Shown here piece after piece: positions 44,490-54,114 of a stretch of DNA of 64,000 nucleotides. Source of the DNA: G965222505 sp965222505. Its GTDB lineage: Bacteria > Bacteroidota > Rhodothermia > Rhodothermales > DATKEJ01. The position numbers and the translations under genes are program-made. Within the stretch, counting starts at the first letter, position 1; each line of letters begins with the position of its first letter. The stretch is taken from NCBI GenBank assembly GCA_965222505.1, contig OZ244956.1, positions 186,001 through 250,000 of the forward strand, written 5' to 3'. Under the pieces are notes generated by a model that had not been told where the DNA came from, made no database searches, and saw only the letters and a program-made list of their open reading frames with translations.

Positions 44490-46139
44490 ATGTTAACTGT
44501 TCAGCGAAACCGACGCAAATACGGCAAGGCCGAAATCCTGAGCATCCTCAATCGGTCCATACCCGTTTCTCGCCGTGCCAAAACACCCATTCCAACCCCT
44601 GCGCCCCTGGCCCCGCTCAAGGCCCATGCAGGACTTGAACCCCAGACGACCCCGCTGACCCGAAGGGAAGCCGAGCACCTGATTCGACGTACGCAGTATG
44701 GGGCAACCCCTGATGAACTGGCGGAATACATCGGTCGGCCAGCCGATCAGGTAGTGGATGAATTGGTGAATGCGGCCCTGGCCCTGCCCAATGCCCAACG
44801 CCCCGACTGGGCCGATACCCGCCCGCCCGAAGAAAACGCTTCGGAAGAGGAGTTCATGGCGTTCGAAGAACAAAATTTTGAATGGCTCTTTTCGTTTACC
44901 GGGGACGTACACCGCCGCACCTACACCGACGGCCTTCGGGAAAAGCTGACCCTGCTCTGGCACAACCATTTCGTGACCGAATACGAGACCTACTTTCTGG
45001 CTGCATTTGCCTATCGGTACGTGGATGTGCTCCGCCGCCATGCACTCGGCAACTTCAAGGCCTTTGTGCGTGAGATCGGCACGACCCCTGCGATGCTGTT
45101 CTACCTCGATGGGTACCTGAATGTGGTCGGCGCGCCCAATGAGAACTACGCCCGTGAGCTGGTTGAGTTGTTTACGATGGGCATTCGGGATCCGCAAGGT
45201 AACCCCAATTACACCGAGCATGACATTGAGGAAATGGCACGGGCCCTCACAGGCTGGACCGTGTACTGGCAAGAACTGCAGGAACTTTACGCGCCGTGGA
45301 ACCACGACAACGGCAGCAAGACCTTCTTTGGCCGAACCGGCAATTTTGGGTACGATGATGTGATCAACATCATCTTTGAAGAGCGTGCCCCTCAGATTGC
45401 CAACTTCATTGCCCGGAAAATCTACAAGGAGTTTGTGTACGCGACCCCCAATGAGGACATCGTCGTTCAACTGGCCCAGGTATTTCTGGACAACGATTTC
45501 GAGATTGCACCCGTCATTCGCACCCTCCTGAAGAGTGCCCATTTTTTTGAGATCCAGGTCATTGGGGCACGGATCAAAAGCCCGGTTGAACAAATCACCG
45601 GCTTCCTAAAATCCATACCCAGCGCTCCTGACGAATCACATCTGGTGCTGTGGCACTGGCTTGCGGCCACCCTCGACCAGTGGGTATTACAACCGCCCAA
45701 CGTGGCCGGTTGGCCCGGTCATCACTTCTGGGTCAACACGTCCAAACTGCCGCAACGGTGGGACGTTCTGGGCTATCTGCTCTGGGACGACGATGATACG
45801 CCGCCCGTGGATGTCATCGAACTGGCTGAGCAAGTGCATGACCCCAACGACCCACACAGCGTTTTCCGGTTGGCCGAAGGGTTGGCAGCCCATCTGCTTC
45901 CCATCCAGTTGGAAGAAATCAAATTGGATGAATCCAGCGACCCATTCGGCGGGGACTTAATCAGCAACCCTATCCCTGATTTTGTGCAAAACGGCCCGCC
46001 ACACCTCGCGGTTCTTGCCAAACGCTTGCTCCTGGGTACCCCCTGGTACGAATGGGACTTGTACCGGACCAACGCGGAAGACTTCCTCAAGATTTACATG
46101 GGCTACCTCCTTGAAATTCCGGAATACCAGTTGGTGTAA
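44490..46139 (+). CDS. DUF1800 family protein
   Basis: A 549-residue protein of the DUF1800 family, commonly paired with DUF1501. The ATG at 44490 starts a basic, unstructured N terminus without a clear signal peptide. Typical motifs are LTRREAEHLIRRTQYGATPDEL, REKLTLLWHNHFVTE, TPAMLFYLDGYLN, NENYARELVELFTMGI and LLKSAHFF, with PPNVAGWPGHHFW late. Function is unproven; such pairs occur in aquatic bacteria that degrade polymers. The 345-nt gap upstream (44145-44489) holds no gene but has two direct TTAAGGATT words, at 44252 and 44267. DUF1501 follows 39 nt downstream. Confidence 0.88.
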   Translation: MLTVQRNRRKYGKAEILSILNRSIPVSRRAKTPIPTPAPLAPLKAHAGLEPQTTPLTRREAEHLIRRTQYGATPDELAEYIGRPADQVVDELVNAALALPNAQRPDWADTRPPEENASEEEFMAFEEQNFEWLFSFTGDVHRRTYTDGLREKLTLLWHNHFVTEYETYFLAAFAYRYVDVLRRHALGNFKAFVREIGTTPAMLFYLDGYLNVVGAPNENYARELVELFTMGIRDPQGNPNYTEHDIEEMARALTGWTVYWQELQELYAPWNHDNGSKTFFGRTGNFGYDDVINIIFEERAPQIANFIARKIYKEFVYATPNEDIVVQLAQVFLDNDFEIAPVIRTLLKSAHFFEIQVIGARIKSPVEQITGFLKSIPSAPDESHLVLWHWLAATLDQWVLQPPNVAGWPGHHFWVNTSKLPQRWDVLGYLLWDDDDTPPVDVIELAEQVHDPNDPHSVFRLAEGLAAHLLPIQLEEIKLDESSDPFGGDLISNPIPDFVQNGPPHLAVLAKRLLLGTPWYEWDLYRTNAEDFLKIYMGYLLEIPEYQLV

Positions 46140-46178
46140 TCCTAATATTTTCAAGAACGGCCCTTTACCCTGACGCTC

Positions 46179-47786
46179 ATGTGTGACCATTCTCCCAAAA
46201 CCCGAAAAGGCGCACGGCTACAAGACGGCGCTGCCCATTCCGAAGACCATAGCCGATGGTCACGTCGGCAATTTTTGTCCTCGCTGGGCCTGGCCTCAGC
46301 CGGTACAGCCCTGATGTTGGGTTCCAGCCGTACCCGCCTCCTGGCGCAGACAACTCCACTTGGCCCCCTTAATGCAACAGACACAGATCGCATCCTGGTA
46401 TTGGTCCAGCTCGACGGGGGAAACGATGGCCTAAATACCATCATCCCGTTTACCAATGACCAGTACTACCGGCAGCGCCCGAACCTGGGTATCCGACGCA
46501 ACCAGACGTTGGAAATTACGGATGAACTGGGGTTGCATACTGCACTGGCCCCCCTGCTGGACACCTACAATGACGGGCAGATGGCGATTGTCCAGAACGT
46601 CGGGTACGCCATGCCCGATCAGTCGCATTTTCGTTCGATGGACATCTGGATGTCTGCCAGCGATGCCGATCAATACGATTCCTCTGGCTGGAGTGGCCGC
46701 TACCTGGAAACCGTCCACCCCGATTTTGTTCAGAATCCCCCCGCGCAACCCCTGGGTGTGCAGTTGGGTGGTACCTCCTTGATGTTTCAGGGGCGCGAAA
46801 ACAACATGGGCATGACGGTAGACAACCCCGAGGTGTTCGAGCGCCTCGCGGAAAGAGGCACGGTCTACCGCGTCGACGACCTTCCGCAAACGACCTACGG
46901 GAGCGAAATGCATTTTGTCCGGACCGTCGCCAACAATTCCTTCCGTTATGCCGGGGCGTTGCAAACCGCCGCCCGTGCCGGTTCCAACCGGGAGACCTAC
47001 GACACCAACCTGACCCTATCCCAAAACCTTTCCATTGTTGCCCGCCTGATCCGGGGGAATCTGGGGGCAAAGGTGTATATGGTCAGTATCGGCGGGTTTG
47101 ACACCCATGCTGAACAACCAGAACTTCACGCCCAACTGCTTTCCGAGTTGGCGACGTCCTTGCGCGACTTTATGGCCGACCTCAAATCAGACGGATTGAT
47201 GGATCGGGTGATGGTAATGACCTTTTCTGAATTTGGCCGGACCATCTGGGAAAACGGCTCCAGCGGCACCGATCATGCCACGGCTGCCCCTATGTTTTTG
47301 TTTGGCCCTTCCGTCGCAGGTGGCCTGTACGGCTCCGCACCGGACCTGACCAACGTCAATGACATCGGAGATATGGTCCATCAGTACGATTTCCGTCAGG
47401 TGTACCAAGCCGTCTTATCCGATTGGCTGGGCGTCCCTGCCGACTCCATCTTACCGCGTACCCTTGAACGTCTTCCGCTGGTGAACACGGTACCAACGGC
47501 CAATGAATCGCCCCATATTCCAGAAGCGTTCAGTCTCGGTCAAAACTACCCGAACCCGTTTAACCCGAACACCCAGATCCCGTTTGCCCTCACACAAGCA
47601 GGTCAAGTGGACCTGAAGGTTTATGATGTTTCCGGGCGTGCGGTGCGTACCTTAGTCAGCGGCGTGCAACCTGCCGGTAGACATCAGGTAAACTTCGATG
47701 CCGCTAAACTCCCCAGCGGCACCTACGTATACCGCCTCAAAACCCCGTCAGGCGTTCAAACCCGAAAAATGACACTCGTTCGTTAA
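46179..47786 (+). CDS. DUF1501 family protein with Tat-like signal and T9SS sorting domain
   Basis: A 535-residue exported protein of the DUF1501 (alkaline-phosphatase-like/sulfatase-fold) family. The N terminus carries a twin-arginine motif, SRRQFLSSLGLASAG, at about residues 27-42, followed by a hydrophobic helix. The core has LVQLDGGNDGLNTIIPF, FTNDQYYRQRPNL, DQSHFRSMDIW, GFDTHAEQPELHAQLL and MTFSEFGRTIWENGSSGTDHATAAPMF, with ligand-type Asp and His residues. The last 85 residues form a T9SS sorting domain (NYPNPFNPNTQIPF to the end TRKMTLVR). It is in one operon with DUF1800 upstream and probably PAP2 downstream (11 nt). Confidence 0.88.
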   Translation: MCDHSPKTRKGARLQDGAAHSEDHSRWSRRQFLSSLGLASAGTALMLGSSRTRLLAQTTPLGPLNATDTDRILVLVQLDGGNDGLNTIIPFTNDQYYRQRPNLGIRRNQTLEITDELGLHTALAPLLDTYNDGQMAIVQNVGYAMPDQSHFRSMDIWMSASDADQYDSSGWSGRYLETVHPDFVQNPPAQPLGVQLGGTSLMFQGRENNMGMTVDNPEVFERLAERGTVYRVDDLPQTTYGSEMHFVRTVANNSFRYAGALQTAARAGSNRETYDTNLTLSQNLSIVARLIRGNLGAKVYMVSIGGFDTHAEQPELHAQLLSELATSLRDFMADLKSDGLMDRVMVMTFSEFGRTIWENGSSGTDHATAAPMFLFGPSVAGGLYGSAPDLTNVNDIGDMVHQYDFRQVYQAVLSDWLGVPADSILPRTLERLPLVNTVPTANESPHIPEAFSLGQNYPNPFNPNTQIPFALTQAGQVDLKVYDVSGRAVRTLVSGVQPAGRHQVNFDAAKLPSGTYVYRLKTPSGVQTRKMTLVR

Positions 47787-47797
47787 TCCCTCCTCCC

Positions 47798-48547
47798 TTG
47801 CATCTACGCCTCTGTCTGCTGATTTGCATGACCCCAGCGCTGCTTCCGGCACAAGACGCCGATATTGTACGGTATTTCAAATGGGGGTATGAAGATGCCT
47901 GGCACATGGCGAAGGAAGTATCAGGCAAAGATGTGTTGGTGGTTGCCGGGATCGGTGCAGCATTGGTTCCGCTTTCCTTACTTGATGAACCCCTGGCCGA
48001 TGCGGCCTACCGGGAATATGAGGGGACGCTTGGATCGGCCATTTCCGGGGTGAATGAACTGCCCTTCGTGTTTGCCGGCATTTCAGCCAGTGCGGCCCTT
48101 ATGTCTCTGGGCACGAACAACCGAACCCTCAAGGATGCGGCCTTTACCTCACTTCAATCCGGAGGATATACCCTGGCCGTGACGTATTTTCTGAAAACAG
48201 TCATTGGGCGGCAACGTCCGTTTTCAGAAAAGGGGGCACACACCTTTGCGCCCTTTTCGGGGCTGGACCTTTCCTTTCCTTCGGGTCACACGAGCCTCAT
48301 GTTTGCGCTGGTCACGCCGTGGGTGATGTACTATCCCAACCCGTTTACCTATGGCCTGTGGGTGGTGAGTGCCGGGACCGGCTTTGCGCGGATGGCCAAA
48401 AATCGACACTGGTTCACGGATGTGATTGCAGGCGGACTGATTGGGACTGGCTTTGGTGTTGCCCTCTCCCACCGGCATCAAGCATCTGAGGAACACTTAT
48501 CCTTCCACCCTGCCCTTTCCGGATTTCAATTCACGTTCAGGTTCTAA
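47798..48547 (+). CDS. PAP2 family phosphatase, exported
   Basis: A 249-residue membrane or periplasmic phosphatase. The start is TTG at 47798 with a signal peptide ending near LPAQ. The PAP2 motifs are complete: KTVIGRQRP (motif 1), FPSGHTSLMF (motif 2) and ARMAKNRHWFTDVIAGG (motif 3, His and Asp). It should dephosphorylate lipid phosphates or a related substrate. The start is 11 nt after the DUF1501 stop, which suggests co-transcription. The hybrid sensor gene begins 35 nt downstream. Confidence 0.87.
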   Translation: MHLRLCLLICMTPALLPAQDADIVRYFKWGYEDAWHMAKEVSGKDVLVVAGIGAALVPLSLLDEPLADAAYREYEGTLGSAISGVNELPFVFAGISASAALMSLGTNNRTLKDAAFTSLQSGGYTLAVTYFLKTVIGRQRPFSEKGAHTFAPFSGLDLSFPSGHTSLMFALVTPWVMYYPNPFTYGLWVVSAGTGFARMAKNRHWFTDVIAGGLIGTGFGVALSHRHQASEEHLSFHPALSGFQFTFRF

Positions 48548-48582
48548 CTGCAATCTCCCAATCGGGAACGTAGGATACCGGC

Positions 48583-51500
48583 ATGTATTCAAAACACATA
48601 CTGGCGTTACGTCCTACCGCTCCTGCTCGAATGCTGGCTCGTTTTCTTTTTCTGTTTTTTTTCTCCGTGACGGCTGCTTGGGCACAACCGACTTCCCTCC
48701 GGTTTGAACACCTGACCACCGAGAACGGCCTCTCCCACAATAACGTGCGCAGCGTCACACAAGACCGGCAGGGGTTCATTTGGGTTGGTACGCAGAGTGG
48801 CCTCAACCGCTATGACGGGTATACCTTTACGGTCTATCGAAACACCCCGGATGATGTGAAGTCCCTATCCAATAGTGAAGTGTGCGGGATCTTTGAAGAC
48901 CAGGCTGGCCGGTTTTGGGTAGGCACGTTCGGAGGAGTTAACCAACTGGATCGCATAACCGGGCGCTTCAAACGATACCCGCTCGGCACGGCACCCCATG
49001 AGGCAGAACCAGGGGCATGTGTCTTTTACCAAGATCAGTCCGGCACCTTGTGGCTCGGTACCAATGTGGGCCTGTTTCACTATGATGCCAGCCTGGATCA
49101 ATTTGTGGCATACCCCGATTGGGGCACAGGTGCTGCCCACGCCATTGGTGAGGCCCCAGATGGTGCCCTCTGGGTGAACAAGCTCCAGAATGAACAACTG
49201 GCCTTATACCGCATTGCGCCGGACCGAACACTGCGCCAGACCATTTTATCAACGCATCCATACCAACAGTTGCTCTTTGATCCCCAAGGCAACCTTTGGT
49301 TGAGTGGCCCCACCCTGGTTCGGTTTGACACAGAGACGGGCACGGTGGTCTCGATGCCAAATGCGCCCTCATATCAGGCTACCCTCTGGATGCACCAAGG
49401 GCATGATGGGGAACTCTGGATAGGCACGATGCAAGATTTACACCGCTTCGACCTAAAGACCCGGTCCTTCACAAGGTATGACATCAACGACCGTTCAAAT
49501 GGCCTAAGTGACGAAATTTTTGCCGTTCACCAGGATCAAGCTGGTATTGTTTGGGCCGGCACCCCAATCGGCCTTTATCTAGGAGGCCCAGCCGCCCAGC
49601 CGTTTCGCACCAACCTGGTAAATCAAAAAGATCCTGTACACACATCTGAAGACCCTGATGATTCAATCGTCGTGTCTATTTCAGAAGATGAGACCGGCAA
49701 CTATTGGATAAGCACCTACGATCAAGGGGTGAGCCGCATAGGTCCCAACGGTAAGCGCCGAAACTATCGACATGATCCGCGTGACCCTGAAAGCCTCTGT
49801 AGCGATCTGGTGTGGAAAATCCTGAAGGATCAATCTGGAACCCTGTGGTTTGCCGGAGACCAAGGGGTTTGCCAATACGTGCCGAGCATAGACGGGTTTG
49901 CTTTGAAAATGGGATCACCCACACCCTTTTTGAATATAGCTGAACAGGCAGACGGGACCGTTTGGGTAAGTAGCAAATCGGCGTTGTGCAGAGGACCGCA
50001 GAACAACGCCCCCCCTTACTGTTTCCCGTCGGAAAAGACTGGGGGGAGTGTTTCACATGAAGGACTCGATGCCCTGTGGGTAGACGAAGAAGCCGTTTGG
50101 ACGGGGGGCTCAGGATTGAACAAACTCGATCTTAAAACCAATGTCTTTACTGCCTACCCGCTCATTGATGCAGAGGGCCAGCCCATTCAATCCTCTATTT
50201 GGATGATCACTAAAGACACCAACGGTGACCTCTGGCTCGGCACCAACGTTGGCCTCTTACACTTTGATCCAGAAACCGAAACCTATATCCAATACGGTGT
50301 ATCGGAGGGATTAGCCGGCACGGTCGTCTATAGCATCCTTCAAGAACCAGGCGGTGCCCTCTGGTTGGGCACAAGTTCCGGGCTTTCCCGCTTCGATCCT
50401 CAAACGAAGACTTTCCGTAATTTCGATACGTCCGACGGCGTAGGGAGTGCGGAATTTAACCGACATGCCGTATACAAAAACAAGGAAGGGGTGTTTTTCT
50501 TTGGCGGCCTGAAAGGCATTACCTCATTTCACCCGGACGAGATACAGGCCAACACCTTTGTACCGCCTGTGCTGCTGACCCAAATCCAGGCTTCACGCCG
50601 TGAAGGGATCCGCCACATTTCCCCGTATGCACTGGAAACACTAACGCTCTCACATGACGACTATACGGTCTCGTTCGAGTTTGCCGCACTCAATTTTGTC
50701 AGTCCGGAAAAGAATCAATATGCCTATCAACTGGAGGGGCTGGATCCAGGCTGGATTCAAGCCGGCACCCGCCGGTTTGTAAGCTACACCAACATTCCAC
50801 CGGGCACCTATACCTTCAAGGTCAAGGGGTCCAACAATGAGGGGGTTTGGAATGAGGCCGGATTGGCCTTGCCGGTTGTGGTCACCCCACCGTTCTGGCA
50901 AACGTTGTGGTTTCGGCTGATTGCAGTGGCCCTGTTGGGCGGGCTGGTCGTTTTGGCCTACCGGACGCGCGTGCAACGGTTGTTGGATGCGCAGCAATTG
51001 GCCCATTTGGCGAAAGAGAAGCAACGGAGTGAAGCCGAGGCGCGTCGGCTGGCGGAGTTGGACGCGGCCAAGAGTCGTTTTTTTGCCAACATTAGCCATG
51101 AGTTCCGCACCCCGCTGACGTTGATTATCAGTCCGCTCGAAGACACGAAAAACGCCCCCGCTCTACCGGCTTCCATCGAAAAACGTGATGCGGGCATTTT
51201 ACGGCAGGCCAAACGGCTGTTGGCGCTCATTAACCAATTACTGGACCTCTCAAAGATTGAGGCCGGTCAGCTTACCCTCAACCTCCAGCCGGGAAACCTT
51301 ACGGCATTCGTGCAGGCACGGGTGCGAGCGTTTGTGCCGCTGGCCGAGCGTAAAGAAATCGACCTGCAATTTCGGACAGAGGAGGCCAAATGCCTGACCA
51401 CCTACGACCCAAAGCGCCTGACCACAGTACTTGACAACCTGCTTTCCAACGCACTAAAGTTTACGCCCAAAGGGGGCAAAGTATGGGTATCGTTGAGCCT

Positions 51501-52656
51501 ACTGACAGGGCAATACAACACTAGGGTTTCCGATCTGGGTGACACGGTTCAAATACTGGTCAAGGATACCGGCCCCGGCATTTCCAAGGAGGATCTGCCG
51601 CTTATTTTCGACCGATTTGTTCAGATAAATGACTCAACGACCCGTACATATGAAGGCACCGGCATCGGCCTGGCGCTGGCAAGAGAACTGACCGAACTGC
51701 ACGAAGGCCGGTTGCTGGTCGAAAGCGAAGAAGGATTTGGCACAACCTTTATCATGCAACTGCCCCTGCGGGTGGTTGACGCGGCCGGGATGCCTGCTTC
51801 GAAATCGGATACGCTTTTCGACGCACATACACCTTCAGCTGAGCCTGAGGACGCCACGCCCTCGTTTGAAGCCTCAACTGTTCTGGTGGTCGAAGATCAT
51901 CCCGAGGTGCGCGCCTTGCTTCGTGAACAACTCGGCGGCGTGTATCACATCCGCGAGGCAGGTGATGGAGAGGCCGGGCTGGCCCTGGCCCGCGAGAATC
52001 CACCGGACCTCATCTTGAGCGATGTGATGATGCCGCATATGGATGGCTACGCGCTCTGTCGGGCCGTTAAAACCGACCCTGCTTTACAGCACATTCCGGT
52101 CATCCTTTTGACGGCCAAAGCCGACGAGGAGTCCACCGTGCAAGGCCTGGAAACGGGGGCGGACGACTACATCTCGAAACCGTTCAACCCGAATACCCTC
52201 CGCGCTCGTATGGCAAACCTGATTGCCGGCCGGAAACATCTGCATGAGGTACTGGGCAGGAGCGTGCAGGTGGGGCCGGCTAAAGTGGCCGTGACTTCGG
52301 CAGACGAGCAATTCTTGGAAGATGTGGTGGGCCTCATCGAAGCCCATCTGGAAGATGTCAACTTGAGTGTAGACCGCTTGGCCACGTTGACGGGCATGAG
52401 CCGTCGGCAACTGGAGCGCAGGTTTCGGGCCGTGCTGGACCAGACGCCGGCCGAGTTCATTCGGCAGTTTCGCCTGGAACGGGCCAGGCATTTACTGGCA
52501 GCCCGTGCCGGCACCATTTCTGAAATCGCGTATAGGGTTGGCTTCAAAAACCCGGCCTATTTCTCTACCCTCTTTAAGGAAGCCTACGGAGAAACGCCGT
52601 CTACCCATCAAGCAAAGGCCTCTCCGCCCATAATTAAACGCGATGCCGGCAAGTAG
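48583..52656 (+). CDS. Hybrid two-component sensor kinase/AraC regulator (HTCS)
   Basis: A 1357-residue single-chain two-component system of the type that senses glycans in Bacteroidota. In order: a signal peptide (to about residue 35), two seven-blade Reg_prop propellers up to about 670 (repeated WVGT-x-GGLNRYD-like motifs), a Y_Y_Y domain (about 700-770), a membrane helix near 780-800, HisKA with H839 in ANISHEFRTPLTL, HATPase (NALKFTPKGG, DTGPGISKED, GTGIGLALAREL), a receiver with D1147 in LSDVMMPHMDGY, and an AraC helix-turn-helix (about 1250-1345). All key residues are intact. It may control the downstream exported-protein genes. Confidence 0.95.
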   Translation: MYSKHILALRPTAPARMLARFLFLFFFSVTAAWAQPTSLRFEHLTTENGLSHNNVRSVTQDRQGFIWVGTQSGLNRYDGYTFTVYRNTPDDVKSLSNSEVCGIFEDQAGRFWVGTFGGVNQLDRITGRFKRYPLGTAPHEAEPGACVFYQDQSGTLWLGTNVGLFHYDASLDQFVAYPDWGTGAAHAIGEAPDGALWVNKLQNEQLALYRIAPDRTLRQTILSTHPYQQLLFDPQGNLWLSGPTLVRFDTETGTVVSMPNAPSYQATLWMHQGHDGELWIGTMQDLHRFDLKTRSFTRYDINDRSNGLSDEIFAVHQDQAGIVWAGTPIGLYLGGPAAQPFRTNLVNQKDPVHTSEDPDDSIVVSISEDETGNYWISTYDQGVSRIGPNGKRRNYRHDPRDPESLCSDLVWKILKDQSGTLWFAGDQGVCQYVPSIDGFALKMGSPTPFLNIAEQADGTVWVSSKSALCRGPQNNAPPYCFPSEKTGGSVSHEGLDALWVDEEAVWTGGSGLNKLDLKTNVFTAYPLIDAEGQPIQSSIWMITKDTNGDLWLGTNVGLLHFDPETETYIQYGVSEGLAGTVVYSILQEPGGALWLGTSSGLSRFDPQTKTFRNFDTSDGVGSAEFNRHAVYKNKEGVFFFGGLKGITSFHPDEIQANTFVPPVLLTQIQASRREGIRHISPYALETLTLSHDDYTVSFEFAALNFVSPEKNQYAYQLEGLDPGWIQAGTRRFVSYTNIPPGTYTFKVKGSNNEGVWNEAGLALPVVVTPPFWQTLWFRLIAVALLGGLVVLAYRTRVQRLLDAQQLAHLAKEKQRSEAEARRLAELDAAKSRFFANISHEFRTPLTLIISPLEDTKNAPALPASIEKRDAGILRQAKRLLALINQLLDLSKIEAGQLTLNLQPGNLTAFVQARVRAFVPLAERKEIDLQFRTEEAKCLTTYDPKRLTTVLDNLLSNALKFTPKGGKVWVSLSLLTGQYNTRVSDLGDTVQILVKDTGPGISKEDLPLIFDRFVQINDSTTRTYEGTGIGLALARELTELHEGRLLVESEEGFGTTFIMQLPLRVVDAAGMPASKSDTLFDAHTPSAEPEDATPSFEASTVLVVEDHPEVRALLREQLGGVYHIREAGDGEAGLALARENPPDLILSDVMMPHMDGYALCRAVKTDPALQHIPVILLTAKADEESTVQGLETGADDYISKPFNPNTLRARMANLIAGRKHLHEVLGRSVQVGPAKVAVTSADEQFLEDVVGLIEAHLEDVNLSVDRLATLTGMSRRQLERRFRAVLDQTPAEFIRQFRLERARHLLAARAGTISEIAYRVGFKNPAYFSTLFKEAYGETPSTHQAKASPPIIKRDAGK

Positions 52657-52828
52657 CCGTCCTGCTTCACCTCTGGTGTAGACCGGAATCGTCCTCGTGG
52701 AGCCGCGCACAATCGAACACCGAGCACAGCGGCACTTTTGGTATTGCGTCAATTCCTTTCGCTTTTACGACAGCCGCATTTCCAAAACCTTTTGACGCAT
52801 TTCTCTAGGGCAAGCCGGTGTAGGTTGG

Positions 52829-53146
52829 TTGTGCATTCCCAAACCAATCACACTAAACCTTGAGTACGTGGCCGGCACTCCACTCAGCACCCGTTTCAAC
52901 TTTCGCACACCAGCGCTGTGGTTTGCCCACGCCCATCTAGTGGACGATTATCTCGAACTGACCGGCTGGCAGGGCCTCCGGCGCTATCACCGGCGCATCC
53001 AGCGCACGCATATTCTGCACGTAGATGTGCACCCCCCCGACGGCCTCATCCTCTGGCTCCACGACGGCGAAACCATCCGGCTTACTGTGCCGGAGCCCAC
53101 CCGCTGGCAACAGGCCCTTACAACAGTTAATGCCCCGAAACCATGA
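52829..53146 (+). CDS. Small PH-like beta-domain protein; source of the repeated tail module
   Basis: A 105-residue cytoplasmic protein. The core LELTGWQGLRRYHRRI...ILHVDVHPPDGLILWLHDGETIRLTVPEPTRWQQAL alternates beta strands and ends in a helix, a pattern seen in small bacterial PH-like (bPH/DUF304) domains; that assignment is inferred. Its stop overlaps the next start (ATGA). The last 45 codons recur downstream at 53979-54101 and, in decayed form, at 55833-55875. Start is at the first in-frame start codon, with no clear signal to choose it. Confidence 0.55.
   Translation: MCIPKPITLNLEYVAGTPLSTRFNFRTPALWFAHAHLVDDYLELTGWQGLRRYHRRIQRTHILHVDVHPPDGLILWLHDGETIRLTVPEPTRWQQALTTVNAPKP
53006..53146 (+). 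repeat. Tail module R1 (intact copy inside the 105-residue gene)
   Basis: This is the 3' end of the 105-residue gene, from HILHVDV to the stop. The equivalent stretch at 53979-54101 (R2) is about 90 percent identical over 110 nt in the same reading frame, and 55833-55875 (R3) retains about 40 nt of it. Confidence 0.85.
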
Positions 53147-53970
53147 AAACACAACACTATCTTATCATCTTGATCCTGGCTGGCCTCTGCTTTCCAATAC
53201 CAACCCCAGCACAACCAGCTTGTAGTGCCTCTGGCCCTTATTCAGTCGATGGGGCCTCCAATGCTTTGCGTATGGCCGCCCGTGCTCCCACGCTGGTGGA
53301 TGAAAATGCCTGGCTCCTCGAAGCCGAGACACATCTTACACAAGTTTTTAATTATCAAACCAGCGATAGCGAAAGGAACTGTCTTAACTGTAGAATGGAC
53401 AGAATGATTTCATTAGCCGCATCTCTCAAAAATGCAGGCATGTCACTTTACAGCAGGGGATTCGGCAATAGAGCGGAGTATTTCAGTCTTGCCCTTACGT
53501 TCAGCCAATGGAAGGATTTCCCCTTTTGTGCGGACTTGCCAGCCCTGAAAGAAACCGTTTGCAACGATGGAAACGACAACGACAAGGACGGACTCTGGGA
53601 TTGTGACGATAGCGATTGTGCAAGTACGGCGCACTGCCAGCCTTCTCTAACCGGAACCTGGGTTGCTCCTAACAGGGGCATCATGACCCTCACTCAATCG
53701 GGCAATCGCATAACGGCCTCTTTGCGTGGTGTCAACCCGGGCGACCATTGGGGACCAGGGCAACGAAACGGAGGCCGGCTCACGGGGACTATCCAGAGCA
53801 ATGGCTCAATCGCCTGGACTATCCATTGGGGCGACGGAACCTTTTCAGAAGATTTTGCCACCCTTAGCAGCGATGGGCAGACAATCAATGGAACTTGGAA
53901 TTGGTACAACAACGCCTCAAAAACCTCATTTCAGGGCACTGGACCATTTTCGATGCACAAAAAAAACTAA
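53143..53970 (+). CDS. Secreted protein with Ca-binding-like loop and lipocalin-like C-terminal domain
   Basis: A 275-residue exported protein; signal peptide to about residue 24 (PAQPAC). Residues 30-140 are helical with scattered cysteines (NCLNCRMDR). Residues 145-168 hold the acidic cysteine loop CNDGNDNDKDGLWDCDDSDC, similar to calcium-binding loops of secreted proteins. Residues 173-275 are a beta-barrel-like domain with repeated GTW-type motifs (LTGTWVAPNRG, GRLTGTIQSNG, INGTWNWYNN). No T9SS sorting domain is present. It overlaps the preceding small gene by 4 nt and is followed by module R2. Function unknown. Confidence 0.75.
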   Translation: MKTQHYLIILILAGLCFPIPTPAQPACSASGPYSVDGASNALRMAARAPTLVDENAWLLEAETHLTQVFNYQTSDSERNCLNCRMDRMISLAASLKNAGMSLYSRGFGNRAEYFSLALTFSQWKDFPFCADLPALKETVCNDGNDNDKDGLWDCDDSDCASTAHCQPSLTGTWVAPNRGIMTLTQSGNRITASLRGVNPGDHWGPGQRNGGRLTGTIQSNGSIAWTIHWGDGTFSEDFATLSSDGQTINGTWNWYNNASKTSFQGTGPFSMHKKN

Positions 53971-53978
53971 GTCTGCCC

Positions 53979-54101
53979 CAACACATTTTGCACGTAGATG
54001 TGCACCCCCCCGACGGCCTCATCCTCTGGCTCCACGACGGCGAATCCATCCGGCTTACTGTGCCGGAGCCCATCCGCTGGAAACAGGCCCTTGCAACCTA
54101 A
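53979..54101 (+). repeat. Tail module R2 (in-frame partial copy of the 105-residue gene)
   Basis: A partial duplicate of the 3' end of the small gene. The first shared codons encode QHILHVDVHPPDG and the last encode RWKQALAT before a TAA at 54099. The frame is open upstream to 53895, but only within the antisense-like tail of the previous gene, so no independent protein is expected. The next exported-protein gene starts 13 nt later. Confidence 0.82.
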
Positions 54102-54114
54102 CTGCTAAACCCCG

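Noticed and set aside
53895..54101. A separate 68-residue gene over module R2
   Set aside because: Its first half is the out-of-frame end of the preceding secreted-protein gene; only the tail is homologous to the 105-residue protein.
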